A stretch of 64,000 nucleotides of DNA, from positions 2,706,311-2,770,310 of the forward strand of contig NC_023758.2 in the NCBI RefSeq assembly GCF_000499845.2. Direction: 5' to 3'. Source of the stretch: Phaseolus vulgaris (lineage: Eukaryota > Streptophyta > Magnoliopsida > Fabales > Fabaceae). Below the pieces are notes generated by a model. The model was not told where the DNA came from and did not search any database. It saw nothing but the letters and a program-made list of their open reading frames with translations. Shown one piece after another: positions 24,701 through 36,019 of the stretch (position 1 is the first letter of the stretch; every line of letters begins with the position of its first letter). The translations under genes and the position numbers were made by a program.

Positions 24701-27700
24701 ATGCCTCCCTCGTACTGCGTGAAGGAGACTAAACCCTGCGTGGGTTGGGTTCAGCATTACTTCCAGGATTGTCTCTGCGATCTTAAAGATGAAATCTCCT
24801 TTGCCTTGGGCTTCACTAGTCTCATATGCTGGGGAGTAGCAGAAATTCCTCAGATTATCACCAACTTTCGCGCTAAGTCTAGCCATGGTGTCTCTCTAGC
24901 CTTTCTCCTCACTTGGGTCGCTGGGTTCGTCTACTTTTCCCTCTTTCATTCTCTTCTAATTTTATCACTCTAATTCTTTTGCTAATCTCTTTTGATGCAG
25001 CGACATATTCAATCTCGTTGGCTGTGTTATGGAGCCTGCCACGGTACCACACTTTTAACCATTAACATTCAAATCAAAACATTTATTTTCCTCCATACCT
25101 GTTCTTATTCCAGTTCTTTCATGCTTTAATGTTTTTTATATATGTAAAATATGTTCTATTTGTACTTATTGTGTTTTGTTTTTCTTCTTGCTTTTTGGAT
25201 GGCTGCAAAACCAGTTGCCTACTCAGTACTACACAGCTCTGGTAATTACTACTCCGAATTTCCTCTGCAAATTATTTTCTTTTTGGGGTGTTTGGTTCTT
25301 TCACAGCTTCAAGCAATATAGTTCCGAAACCTTTAAATTTATGTTTAGCCTTGGAAATTGCATCTTTTTGGATATGTGTTGATTTTTATTATCTTGGTTT
25401 TAAAGACTTTCAGATTCTCATGAATGCATGAGTTGCTCTTCTAGTAGCAAGTATTTATTGTATAAAAGCCTTTAAAGAACGATTTAATATTTATTTTTAA
25501 ATATTTAATTAGAAATGTTTTAATTAAATGTATTCAAATCATTGTCAAAAAATTAATATTTAAGGCATTTATTAACAAAATCCTGGTATAAATTAAATTG
25601 ATTTGTATTTCAAAAGCAAGATTGCAATAATTTAATATAAAAAAATTTAATCTAACGCAAGATTGAATTTTCTTCAATGAAGCATATTTAATTTTTGAAA
25701 ATAGATTTTACAATTGTTAACTTTGTGAAGCATACTATCCTGAACTTTGAAAACTGAAAGTAATTTATGTCCTTAAACAAAAACAAATGTTTGGAAAAAT
25801 AGGCGTACTTGTTACAGAATACAACAAAGCAACGACATGTCACAAGTCTCAAAGGCCACCATCGGACACGTGCTACTGTATTCATTCCAGAGACAAATCA
25901 ACGCGAATATTCTATTGAAATCATCTCTTCCCCATTTTCATATTTCCCGTGTTCTTATATTTTTTAATTATTTATATAAGAAAATATTTAACAGTATAAA
26001 AAATTGTAGACTGAGTACATAGAAATTAAGCTTAAGTCCTTACCGTCACTTGTTAATGTGATGTGCAGCTTTACACAATCACTACGATCGTGCTAGTTCT
26101 TCAAACTCTCTATTATGACTATATCTATAAATGGGGCAAGCATCATCGAAAGACCAACATGGACGAGGTACAGTAATAATTTCAAATTTCTTGTGCCTGT
26201 CTCTGCTAATCAAAATCGAAATCTAATTTAAAAGAGAACATGTTTATTAATAGGCCCAGGAAGAAGAGAAAAAACCCTTGAGACCCAAACCAGGGCCTCA
26301 ATCTGGGATTGCAATACCAAATGACGAACCCAAAGCAACGCCTCGACGGGAATACTACTACAGGTAACTATGTCGTTTAATTTCATATACGTACATTTTG
26401 CAATCTTAAATAATGGTTTGATTAAGAGATGATTCAACTTATTATTTGTTTTTGAGTTAATTAAACAGGTCAGCCAGATCTCTGGCTGCTAATACTCCAC
26501 CATTTGGTACCTACTTGAGAGCTGCTAAAAGTGTCCCTTCAGCCATGGAAATGAACAATGATTCATCCTCTGATGATGAGCCACCTCAACTTTCTTCCAC
26601 CAAGCCTGTGACACAGCCTAGACCCATCCCTCGATCTGTCCCTGTGAGTTTTTATCCCTCAAATTAAGGTCAATAGAATTTGTATTAATGTCTCAAAGGT
26701 TGATATCTTAATTATGTAATTTAAAATGATAGTATGTATGTATAACATGATGGTCAAATTTTGAGTCGCTCCTATTTTTGTCTTGATCTACTAATACATA
26801 TTTACCTCCTATGTTTCAGGCAAGCTATGGAACATTTCTAGCAGCATCTATGAACTTGCTCCGGCAGGGTAATGCTTTGAAGGAGGGATACATCAGATTC
26901 AATGGAAGAAAGCTACTGGTGCAGGTATATACATTGCCTATGGCACCGGTTAACTAATTTATTCACACACTGGCATGATCATTTCTGCAGAGTATAAGGT
27001 TGCTTTGCATAATTGCATTACCTTGCTGCACCTAATTTGTTGAACTCATCACAGGAGCAAAACATGCACAGTGCCTTGGGTCAGTGGTTAGGATGGTTCA
27101 TGGCTGTTATCTATATGGGTGGCAGGCTCCCTCAAATATGGTTGAATGTCCGTCTCAGAACTTTTTCTTTTTATTTCTGATAATATTATTCGTTTCTTCT
27201 ACCGTTGTTTTCTATTTTTTTCTGTGTTAATTACTGATATAAAGTTGTTGACCAGATTAAACGAGGGAGTGTGGAGGTAATGTTTGATCTTAATCATTTT
27301 TGTTTTTTCAAATTATAACTCAAATTGCATTTCCACTGAGTTATAGATGTGCTTTCTCTCTTTATCACGACAGGGCTTAAATCCTCTGATGTTCCTCTTT
27401 GCATTGATCGCGAATGCCACTTACGTTGGAAGGTTACTATTTCCCTCCCTTGCATATGTTTTTCAGCCTGTTATTATGAAGAAACTAAAATTAAGCAATA
27501 TTCTAACTCCTCTGCTGTTCTGGCATGTGTGCAGTATTCTTGTAAGAACTACTGAATGGGAAAGCATCAGAGCAAATATGCCATGGTTGTTGGATGCCGT
27601 AGGTTGTGTCGCATTGGACCTATTTGTATCCTTTATACGCAGTTTTTTCATGCAAATATTAAATCAAAAATATTTGTTGTGAATAAGAAATTGCCTCTTT

Positions 27701-27877
27701 TTTTCAGAACTTACTCATCAAACATAGAAATGTGTTTAGGACTAGAAAGTTGTTAAACCTTAACAATGGCAGATAATTTTGCAGTACGCCAACTATAGAT
27801 ACATTCGGAAGAAAGCAAGAAGTGATGATGGTGATTACGGGAACTACAAGGAAGCCAGCAAAACTTTTGTGTCTTGA
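24701..27877 (+). CDS. PQ-loop (SLC66A1/Ypq-like) vacuolar basic amino acid transporter
   Basis: A 12-exon gene: 24701-24924, 25001-25043, 25215-25241, 26069-26167, 26254-26363, 26469-26643, 26820-26924, 27055-27147, 27256-27276, 27374-27432, 27535-27625 and 27773-27877. The frame is kept throughout, giving 383 aa. The first PQ-loop is GVAEIPQIITNF in exon 1; the second is GGRLPQIWLN-IKRGSVE-GLNPLMF across exons 8 to 10. About seven membrane segments are expected, with a long polar Ser/Asp-rich loop from exons 5 and 6. Relatives (human PQLC2, yeast Ypq1) export lysine and arginine from lysosome or vacuole. Exon 3 is 27 bp (LPTQYYTAL) and exon 9 only 21 bp. Intron 11 is U12-type. The intron 8 donor is a weak GTCCGT. 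Substrate is inferred. Confidence 0.9.
27626..27772 (+). other. U12-type (minor spliceosome) intron 11 of the PQ-loop gene
   Basis: The donor is GTATCCTTT at 27626-27634, an exact U12 5' splice site. CCTTAAC at 27758-27764 matches the U12 branch site, with its adenosine about nine bases before the AG at 27771-27772. Using this acceptor gives LDLF-IILQYANYRYIRK, the expected last membrane helix. The more pyrimidine-like AG at 27783-27784 would delete four residues. Confidence 0.85.
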
Positions 27878-28875
27878 TATGCCGAACTGTAACAATACGT
27901 GTTAACCTTCCCAAGACTGAACCATGGTAACACTTCAATTCCATCATAACATTTTAGCTATTAGTAAAGGCGTGGTTGGAAAATTGAAGTTGCCTCGTTA
28001 GGAAACGTGTCTATTATTCGCGCGTTAAGATGTGCTATAGGAAGCTATGCTATCAAAGTTTGTTTCTAATATTGTTCTTATATGGAGATGGAATGTCTCA
28101 TTTTCATTGCTAGGTTTCAGATTTATTATCGCTAAGAGATCTTAACTCTTGAATCTTGGATATGGAGTGGAACTTGGGAGAGAAAATTCTTAAAAGTCTT
28201 TTGGTATTGAGTGATTAAAGTGATAAATATTATAAAATATGTGTCTTTCTCTAACCTTTACCTCTTATTTATAGAGTGTTTATGTTGTTGGTAGATTTAG
28301 ATTAACACAAATAATGGAACTAATCTTTGTATCATATAAATTTTTTATACACCTTAATTAATTATGTTAATAAGGTACCTTAAATAAGTCAGATTCCTAA
28401 AGTATGTTGGATAAAAAAAAAGGATAGATCTCAACTATCAATTTCACTTATTGGTCATAGTACAAATTAATTATTATTTGATAAAACAAATTCTCTTTAA
28501 ATCTATTGACCGGTACATGCTTATTTAAACTGTGAGTTACAAGTAACCTAGTTTAACTTAGACCACCGTTTTTTTTAGTTTAAGTTGATTTGTTATAAGA
28601 AATTTTCAGAGTTTTTTCTTTTTTTATCGGCAAGAAATTTTCAGTGACTCTTGGAGAGTTTATTTTGACAACTCTACTCTTAATATATAACATAATTTTT
28701 ATTTACTCATCTCACTCTTGTATAAAAATTGTTCTTACAGCATATATTTATGTTATTTCGTTATTTATAAATCAATCATCTATGAGAATATATTTAGGAA
28801 AAAAAATATTTTAATGTGAAAGTGAATCAGAAATAACTAATATCAGCATACATTATCAAAATTAATTTAACATAA

Positions 28876-28931
<56 letters not shown>

Positions 28932-29092
28932 ATAATAAAATAATTAATTAATTTAATAAAATAAATAATTACATAAAATTGTTTGAATTTAGGTTATTTC
29001 TCTCATTGATTTCCTAGTGTTAACAAGGCCTGAGACAAAAACAAAATCTAACTGATTACGCGTTGAAGCCCACTTCTGATGTTGTTTTAAAG
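27878..29092. other. PQ-loop gene 3' flank and spacer with (CT)n(AT)n microsatellite
   Basis: Probable 3' UTR to about 28150. The stretch 28150-28400 resembles the ends of copia-type LTRs (leafy text such as 'cctcttatttatagagtg') but no pair is found. A compound microsatellite of about 17 CT units followed by about nine AT units lies at 28879-28931. Confidence 0.4.
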
Positions 29093-29406
29093 GTGTGTTT
29101 CTTCCTGGATTACACTTTTCAGAATATTTCTGGAATATACTTTCTATAACACATTTTATGAATTGCAGATTTATCATTCTGAAAATTAAAAAATGTGTTT
29201 TGGTAAGAATATTCTAGAATGGTTTTTTGCCTTCCAGATTTCCCATTCTGAAAATACACTTTGCTTACTGAACCTCTATCCATGAAACACCTTTTCTTAT
29301 GTAAACCTTATTCCGGAATTACTCAAAGTTATCAAGGATAATTTTGGTATTTCAAAGAATGTACGGGTGCCAGAAGAAAATGTAGAGGTGCAGGAAGAAA
29401 TACCCA
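29093..29406. mobile_element. MITE of the TTTCTTCCTGCA family, member C
   Basis: Ends are GTGTGTTTCTTCCTG (left) and the complement of TGGGTATTTCTTCCTGCACC (right). It is flanked by the 8-bp direct repeat ttttaaag at 29085-29092 and 29407-29414, though the tips leave one base of ambiguity. The interior holds degenerate inverted words around TTCAGAATATTTCTGGAA and CATTCTGAAAA rather than the TCCGGATT palindrome of members A and B. It sits 27 bases from member A. No coding capacity. Confidence 0.62.
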
Positions 29407-29433
29407 TTTTAAAGATGCATATGCCTAACAAGA

Positions 29434-29892
29434 GGCTGCTTCTTCCTGCACCTCCATACCTTCTTGTGCCATCCCCATAAATTTTTCTTATTCCAAAAAT
29501 ACCCTTTTCAATATTCCGGATTATATAATCCGAAAGTCATTTTTTAGATTCAAAATTAGCATCCGGATTATGTAATCCGGAAGTCTTTTGTGATTAGCTT
29601 CCGGATTACATAATCCGGAAGTCTTTTCTATACATAAGATTAGCTTTCGGATTATGTAATCCGGAAGCCTTTTTTTCCGATGTGTTATTAGCTTTCAGAT
29701 TACATAATCCGGAAGTCTTTTCTAAATATGAAATTGACTTCCGAATTATGTAATCCGGAATTTATCCGGATTACATAATCCATAGGCTTATTATTTTAAA
29801 TCCAAGAGGTGAAAAAAAAGGATAAAATGGTATTTTTATATTTAGTATGGGGGTGGCACAAAAAGGTATGGAGGTGTAGGAAGAAAGAGTCC
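29434..29892. mobile_element. MITE of the TTTCTTCCTGCA family, member A, with palindrome array
   Basis: Terminal inverted repeats of about 45 bases: GGCTGCTTCTTCCTGCACCT at the left and the complement of GGACTCTTTCTTCCTACACC at the right, continuing through CCATACCTTNTTGTGCCAYCCCCAT. The flanking 8-bp duplication taacaaga is perfect (29426-29433 and 29893-29900). The interior holds seven copies of a palindrome of about 22 bases (consensus TTCCGGATTAYRTAATCCGG), starting near 29514, 29571, 29600, 29644, 29693, 29740 and 29764. The 8-bp duplication suggests hAT mobilisation, though the ends are not classical hAT ends. No coding capacity. Confidence 0.82.
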
Positions 29893-32800
29893 TAACAAGA
29901 TGACACCATATGTTTATGGGCCTAGAGATGGAGCCATGAAGGTTTTAGGTGTTGTGTGCATGAAGCAAGGTTGAAGGATGGCCAATACATTTTCAATTAA
30001 CTTCAAAATGAACTTTAAATTTACTTTCACTTCAAAATAGAAAATATGTTAGAAGAAGTGTATTATAGAATGTGTCAATGTTGTTCTTTTTTTAGTTATG
30101 ATTATTGTTTATATTTAGGAGTCTCACGCTGTTTAAGAATTTATGTTAATAATAATTTAAATACATATTTTTTTAATTTTTTAAAATATTTTTTTAAGAT
30201 AAAATTATGATGAAATTTTAAGTTAAGACCAGACAATATCTCAAATTTCATGATTATTTTTAACGATATTTTGTCAATAAACTTAAAGTCGGAACATTAA
30301 TATCTTTTATGATAAAAGAAAAATAGCTACAAAGAAGACGAACTTTTATTCTTTTAACCTTAAATGGAAAACTTATCTCGATACTCTTACATTAGTTAGA
30401 TTAAGAACAACATCCTTTTCCGTTAACCCTTAACCTTTTAAAGATAAAATCATACTGAAATTCTAAATTTTAAAATAGATAATATCTTAAATATAAGTTG
30501 GAACAAGTATGGTAGTGAGAAAGAGGAAACCGGTAGCATGTATCTAAAAATGGATTAATATCGAGGTTTAAAAGGTGAATGTCATTAATGTAAGTTTGAA
30601 GCTTACAATTCGGATTCAATTTTCAGCTTCCAGAGGTTGGAGTCGCTTAGAAGACAATTGTTGGTTCTGGCGGTGAAAGAAACAAACAACCAAAATAGAT
30701 TGTAACACCTGTCGCTGTTGCTTTTGTTGTAAAAAAACAAGGAGATATGAAACCCCACCCAACACATCTCCACAAATGAAACGCAAAAAAAAAAAAAAAA
30801 AAAAAAAGATGATAAAGACTAACCAAAAATTTAATGTTGTTCTTGAAGTAATCCACATTTGCTGTCGAGAAATTGAATTAACATGTGTCCTAACTTCGTA
30901 TTCGTCATTAGTTCTAACCGACATTTTAGGGACTTTGTTCATCTCAATGGTACATCTCATTTTCTGTCTGTCACTACTCATGTGCTACTTTCTCGATCCC
31001 TTTATTTCTCTATCTATATTTTTTTCTCATTCATGCAAACACAGACAATTAATTTGACCGTATAATATAAAACCATTATGATGCCTTGCTTTTCATTTTT
31101 AATTTACAACACCATAGTAATCCGCGAACCCCATGTTCTATATCACCCTGTTTATATTGCGTACAAATTTAGATACATGCATAAGTTGACTTCAAAGTTA
31201 AAATAAATGACTCATTGCAATTTTTAATGCCTCAGAATCTTTATTCTGGTTGAACATCTACTCTTTTACATCGTCTCGTCGCTGAAACTAGCATGCTACT
31301 TCATCTAGGGTCTAGCACAAATGAAAAACACCTAAAATCTAGTAGTCTGGTTGACTTAAAGAAAACTTTTAGTACACCAAGTGGACCAATTTCAAGTTTG
31401 CAACACTTTCATCATAAAAAATAATAACAAACGTCGTTTGAAATAATCCAGGGAAGAGTCAGAGATCTCGTTTTGACTGCTTTATGCCATCTCTCATGGA
31501 AAACATATATTATACTCAAAATAAATGTTGAGCAATGGCAAAATTATTATAGTTAATCTCACTCAAACTATATATCATAATTTCGTATACGTTTAACTTA
31601 ACATCTTTTTATGTCAATTCTAAATTAAACTTCAATTGGTTTTAAGAATTATCAATGACTAAAAATGATATTGTATGAATTTAAATTATTTATTATATGC
31701 AATTATAGTTATATTTTGGAATTGTTTCAACCGTTAAAGTGAATATCACGGTGAGAATGGGAGAATATGCAGAAAGTATGGGCAGCATCACTGGTTCCAC
31801 GAGACACGACGCCTAACGTGGCAGATTAGTTGTTAGCTTTCTATTAATGTTTCTATCTGCCATTTGCATGTTCTCCCAAAGCTTACAACATTAATTTTAT
31901 TTTCATTTCTTATTACTGAATCTAGGTATTTATTTCTTCATTTAATTTCAATTTCAATAAACCGTCTAAAACGAAAACATGATGAATGGAATTGTTAGAC
32001 GCGTAGAGGCTCTGTAATGACGAATTAATGTTTACGTACATTTCTGACATTGATTCCTAATGCATGCATTGAAGCTTTATAGTAGTACTTTTTTGTTTTT
32101 TCATTTAGTGAGAAAACTTGACTTTTGTTTCTGTTTTTTCACATTTATTCACCTATGTACGATTTAGTAATAGGCTATTGATTGTTCTATAATTGTTGAA
32201 TTGAAAAGAGGATGCATAACCACCACGGTCCACACTGCATTCTATAATCAATGGGAATGTTGAACATGGGTAGAAAGAAACAAGTTTATTGAACTAATTA
32301 AATAGCAAGCATGATATTAGTTTTGTTATAATGTCAAGTAATTAAGGGGAGTGTGAAGTACCTATCACAACATCATTTGTACAGATTTTACATTTAAAAA
32401 CATAATGGTATTATAGTTTTAAAGTTTTAAAGTCAATTGTTATCTGATTTTTCGATTTAGAAAAATATAATTTCATATCATAGTAATTAAAAAATTTACT
32501 TAAAGTGTAGAAGGGGGAAAACTGGAATTTACTTTATTAAATCAACTTATAATCTTCTGCATAATAGTAATAGGGTTGAGGTTGATGATTTTTTCAGCTT
32601 AATTTGAAAAATCAAATGCAAAATTCTTTGTATGGAGTTTGTTCTGAACAGAATTCAAATTAAAGATAATTTTTTAAAAAAGGGATGAAATCTTAGATAT
32701 AAACCTATGTCCCTGTGTGCTAGTTGCAACCTAAAACTATTCAACATATTTGTCTGGAATGTAGGGTTGTTTCTCAATTTAGAATAAATGTTATAAGTGG

Positions 32801-34951
32801 TTAGGAATTTATCAATGTCACATAATTGTGTTTAATCGTTTTCACTATTTTAATTGTGCAGACTTAAATAAGAAGCAAAATATGGAAAATTATGTGGGAG
32901 AGGTTTAGGATCACAAAATTAAAGTGGTCTTAAAAAATGGAGTCTGTGATGAAGAAATTTTTGGATTAGCAGAATTAAAATGTTGGACGTGAATTACAAA
33001 TTTAAATAAAATGCAGTTGTTTTCTTATCCTAACTGATGCTTATGTAAAAAACTTGCCTACAAATGGCATAATCACTAGCATATACTCTAATTTTAATCT
33101 CTTCATGTTGAGGCTTGTACATGTTGAAAGTTTAAGTGGTGGATGTTAGGTTTTCGGGCTTACTATCTTAGCAACAGAAGCGCACGACTAGCTTTTGGTT
33201 TCTTTGTTTTGACAGGGTAAGAGGAAATGGTTTAAGCATTTTGGAAGGTGCAATGGTAGAAGGCACTAACTCAAGGCAGAATTAAGAAGAATCATCAGAA
33301 AGGAGGAAAATGAACTAATCTTTGTGTAAAAGGCAAAAGATGACATAACATCTAATCTCTACTACAATAGAAGAGAAAAAGGGATGGCAGAAAACACAGT
33401 GTTACCCTTAGCCTTAGCAGCAGGTATACATCAAGCTTTGAAAGACTTTGGCAATATGGTGGTTTTATCAAGCAAAAGCTATGTGTACCAAGTGGTTCAG
33501 TGATGTAGATTCTAATAGTAGAGTTTTGGATTTTGTAGGATTCTGTAGTTAGATAACTGGATGGTTGAGTCTATATGTGGTTTTCTGGGTTTGGTTTTAA
33601 AGAGGAGGTTTGAATTTTCTAGTACTTTTTGGTAGGGCTGTAGTATGTGTTTATGGAGTGAGTAATGTTTTTTATATTGGATTTTTGTAAAACTTCTTTT
33701 TTGGATAACTTGCTGCATGATATAACTTTTGTATTATTAATTACTATTCTTGAAGATTCTAGCATAAATTAGTTGGTTTTGTGGAAATTCTTCATAGAAG
33801 TGCTTTGTGAAAATTATTTTAAAGTTATAATGGTTAAGTTAATGTTTGTATTTAATCCTTAATCCAAGTGAGATGTAAGATTTTATTCAAATAAAACAGT
33901 ATTCTACGCTAACTCCTTTCTTGTGGGTCACGTGGACGAAAAGTAGAAGCAGACGCACGCATATGAGCAGAAAAAATTGTGGCAAGAAAATAAAATAAAA
34001 AAATTAGAAGGATAAAATAAGATATGGGGTAAGTGAAATAAAATGTTAAGTGTTAAACCGAGTTAAGTTATATAGTTCGTCCTTGTTTTTGGTTGAAGGG
34101 AGGTGTAGGTTTTATTTATTCATTGTTAAATCTAAGTGCGTTTTTAAATTTTAGAATTGACTAAAGAGTGGGTGTCTGAGTCAGTGATTAGTTACTTGTA
34201 GGAGCAAATGAGTCCAATTTAGTATTTAATTTACGGGCATGGATGATTCGATCTTAAAAATTTTGCACCACCAAAAAGAAGATACAAACAATCATGATCA
34301 ACCTAGTCAAAACCTTGAAAAGCAATGTCCGGCTTTGGCCAGACAATAGAAGAGGAAAGAGCGATGATTCAGTTTCAGAAGAAAAATATCCAAAATACAA
34401 CACACCATCCTTTTCAGATCCGTAGCTACAATAAACCCAGCGTCACCGACACAATACATCGTTTTCAACTTTTCTCTCACACACCCAACCACTGTTCAAG
34501 TTCGTTAACAAGTCTGAAGATTGCCCACTCCCATTTCACACACGTAATAACGCCACAAATATTATTTCAGAATCAGAACAAAAATAGGAGGTAAAAAACA
34601 GCATTCAAGAAGACAACTAACAAAACTACACTAAAATTAAAAGTTTGGTATTGGTAACAGTAGTATTTGAGTGGCTGAAAGAAAAAAAAGTGGAGGATAT
34701 ATATATATATATATGTATATGTACCTGGCTGTACATGTACAGTGTAAGATCAACACGGCCATAGCATGGGGCCGCACACGGCGAGGAAGGAGCGACTCCG
34801 GCGCCAGCTCCCAGGGACAACCAATATACAACACCACTGCTAAATCAAAACTACCCCGCAAAGCAAAAAAAAAAGTTTATTTGAAAAAAAATGTACTTTT
34901 ACTACTACTAATAATAATAATGATGAAAATAATAAAAATGGTTGTGGCGGG
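29893..34951. other. Intergenic, about 5 kb without a supported gene
   Basis: AT-rich overall. A 22-base A run lies at 30785-30806. The segment 30600-30980 is more complex but its frames depend on the A run. A 39-codon frame at 33384-33503 (MAENTVLPLALAAG) is followed by 3'-UTR-like sequence; I recognise no family, and it could be a decayed retroelement or gene end. From about 34600 to 34951 the sequence is probably the 3' UTR of the minus-strand GATL gene, with a short TA repeat at 34699-34714. Confidence 0.35.
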
Positions 34952-36019
34952 CTAGGCTTCAAGAGCGAAAGGGGTTTGGAGAAGATCGTAGGGAGCCCAC
35001 AAGGCATCCAAGGGGCAAGGGCGGTTGGCGTCGAGGCGGGCCCAGGGCTTTCCCTTCCCACTCCAATGCAGGAGGCTGACCGGGCCTGGATGCAAGTCTC
35101 TGCAGAGGCCTCGGAAGTTATCCCCGCCAAGCCCGTGCTGGTTCCACCTGTGATCCACCGGGCCTATGTTGCCAGCGAAAACGAGTAGAAACGGCGGCAG
35201 AGAGCCCAGCTCGTAGATCCGCATTCGCTTCTGGAGCTCCATCCACTCCTCGATCTTCCTAGTGTAGTCGCCGGCCCGCCAGCGTTGCAAGTCAATCACC
35301 ATGACACCGGTGTTGAAGTAGCAGGGCCTTCGGCCCGCGAAGGTGAGGGAGAGAGAAGGGTTGGACCAGAAGGAGGGAGTGAAGTAGGCGCTGAAGTTGG
35401 CGTTGCAGTACTCGGGTGCGGCGAGGACGGTGTCGTTGTTGTCAATTCCGAGTGGCGTTGCGGCGAGTTTGGCGATGTCGTCGACGAGGACGAGGTCCGA
35501 GTCGAGGTAGACAATTTTGCGGACGCAGGAGGGGAGGAGGTTGGCGAGGTAGTTGCGGGCGTAGTTGAGGGGGCAATCGAGAGCGGAGCGGATGGAAGTG
35601 GAGATGAGGCCTGCAACTTGGAGGTCGTTGAAGGGGTAGATTTGGAAATTGAGATAGGGGAAGGAGTTGGAGAGGGTGCGGTTGAGGAGGAGGGAGGAGG
35701 AGGCTCTGGAGGCGGCGGTGACGAAGTGGAAGACGACGTTTTCTGGACAGGAGGAGTGCTGGAGGACGGAGAAGATGGCGGCCATGGACCCCCGGAGGTA
35801 GGTGATGTCGAGTGTCATTGCCACGTGGACAGCCTCGTCCGAACACGTGTCGGTGGGTTCCGGGACAATGGTGGCACAGGTGGGGGAGTTGTAGAATTTG
35901 GGTGCTTGTTTGAAGTGTTGTTGATGATGAGCAGTGATGGCAGCGGCATCAGTGGAAACGAGAAGGATGAGACAGAAACGTATGAATGCAGAGGAATTGG
36001 GTGCATGAGTAGACGCCAT
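34952..36019 (-). CDS. Galacturonosyltransferase-like protein (GATL, GT8 family)
   Basis: An intronless 355-aa protein, normal for plant GATLs. The first ATG is at 36019; a GTG one codon upstream is not a plausible start. Residues 13-30 are a hydrophobic signal or anchor. The GT8 domain starts around 62 ([15 protein letters not shown]), with the metal-binding DxD in [11 protein letters not shown] (173-175), then [26 protein letters not shown], and the GT8 C-terminal motif HxxGxxKPW as HWSGKGKPW. GATLs act in the Golgi and are implicated in pectin or xylan synthesis, although activity is proven for few. The coding region is strongly GC-rich against its surroundings. It belongs near GATL2-type members by its C-terminus ([10 protein letters not shown]), a weak inference. 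Confidence 0.93.
   Translation of the reverse strand: MASTHAPNSSAFIRFCLILLVSTDAAAITAHHQQHFKQAPKFYNSPTCATIVPEPTDTCSDEAVHVAMTLDITYLRGSMAAIFSVLQHSSCPENVVFHFVTAASRASSSLLLNRTLSNSFPYLNFQIYPFNDLQVAGLISTSIRSALDCPLNYARNYLANLLPSCVRKIVYLDSDLVLVDDIAKLAATPLGIDNNDTVLAAPEYCNANFSAYFTPSFWSNPSLSLTFAGRRPCYFNTGVMVIDLQRWRAGDYTRKIEEWMELQKRMRIYELGSLPPFLLVFAGNIGPVDHRWNQHGLGGDNFRGLCRDLHPGPVSLLHWSGKGKPWARLDANRPCPLDALWAPYDLLQTPFALEA

Noticed and set aside
29514..29790. CRISPR-like array
   Set aside because: The repeated 22-mers are palindromic, irregularly spaced and enclosed by transposon termini with an 8-bp target duplication.
30616..31057. Frames on both strands around 30616-31057
   Set aside because: They depend on a 22-base A run and lack motifs or splice support.
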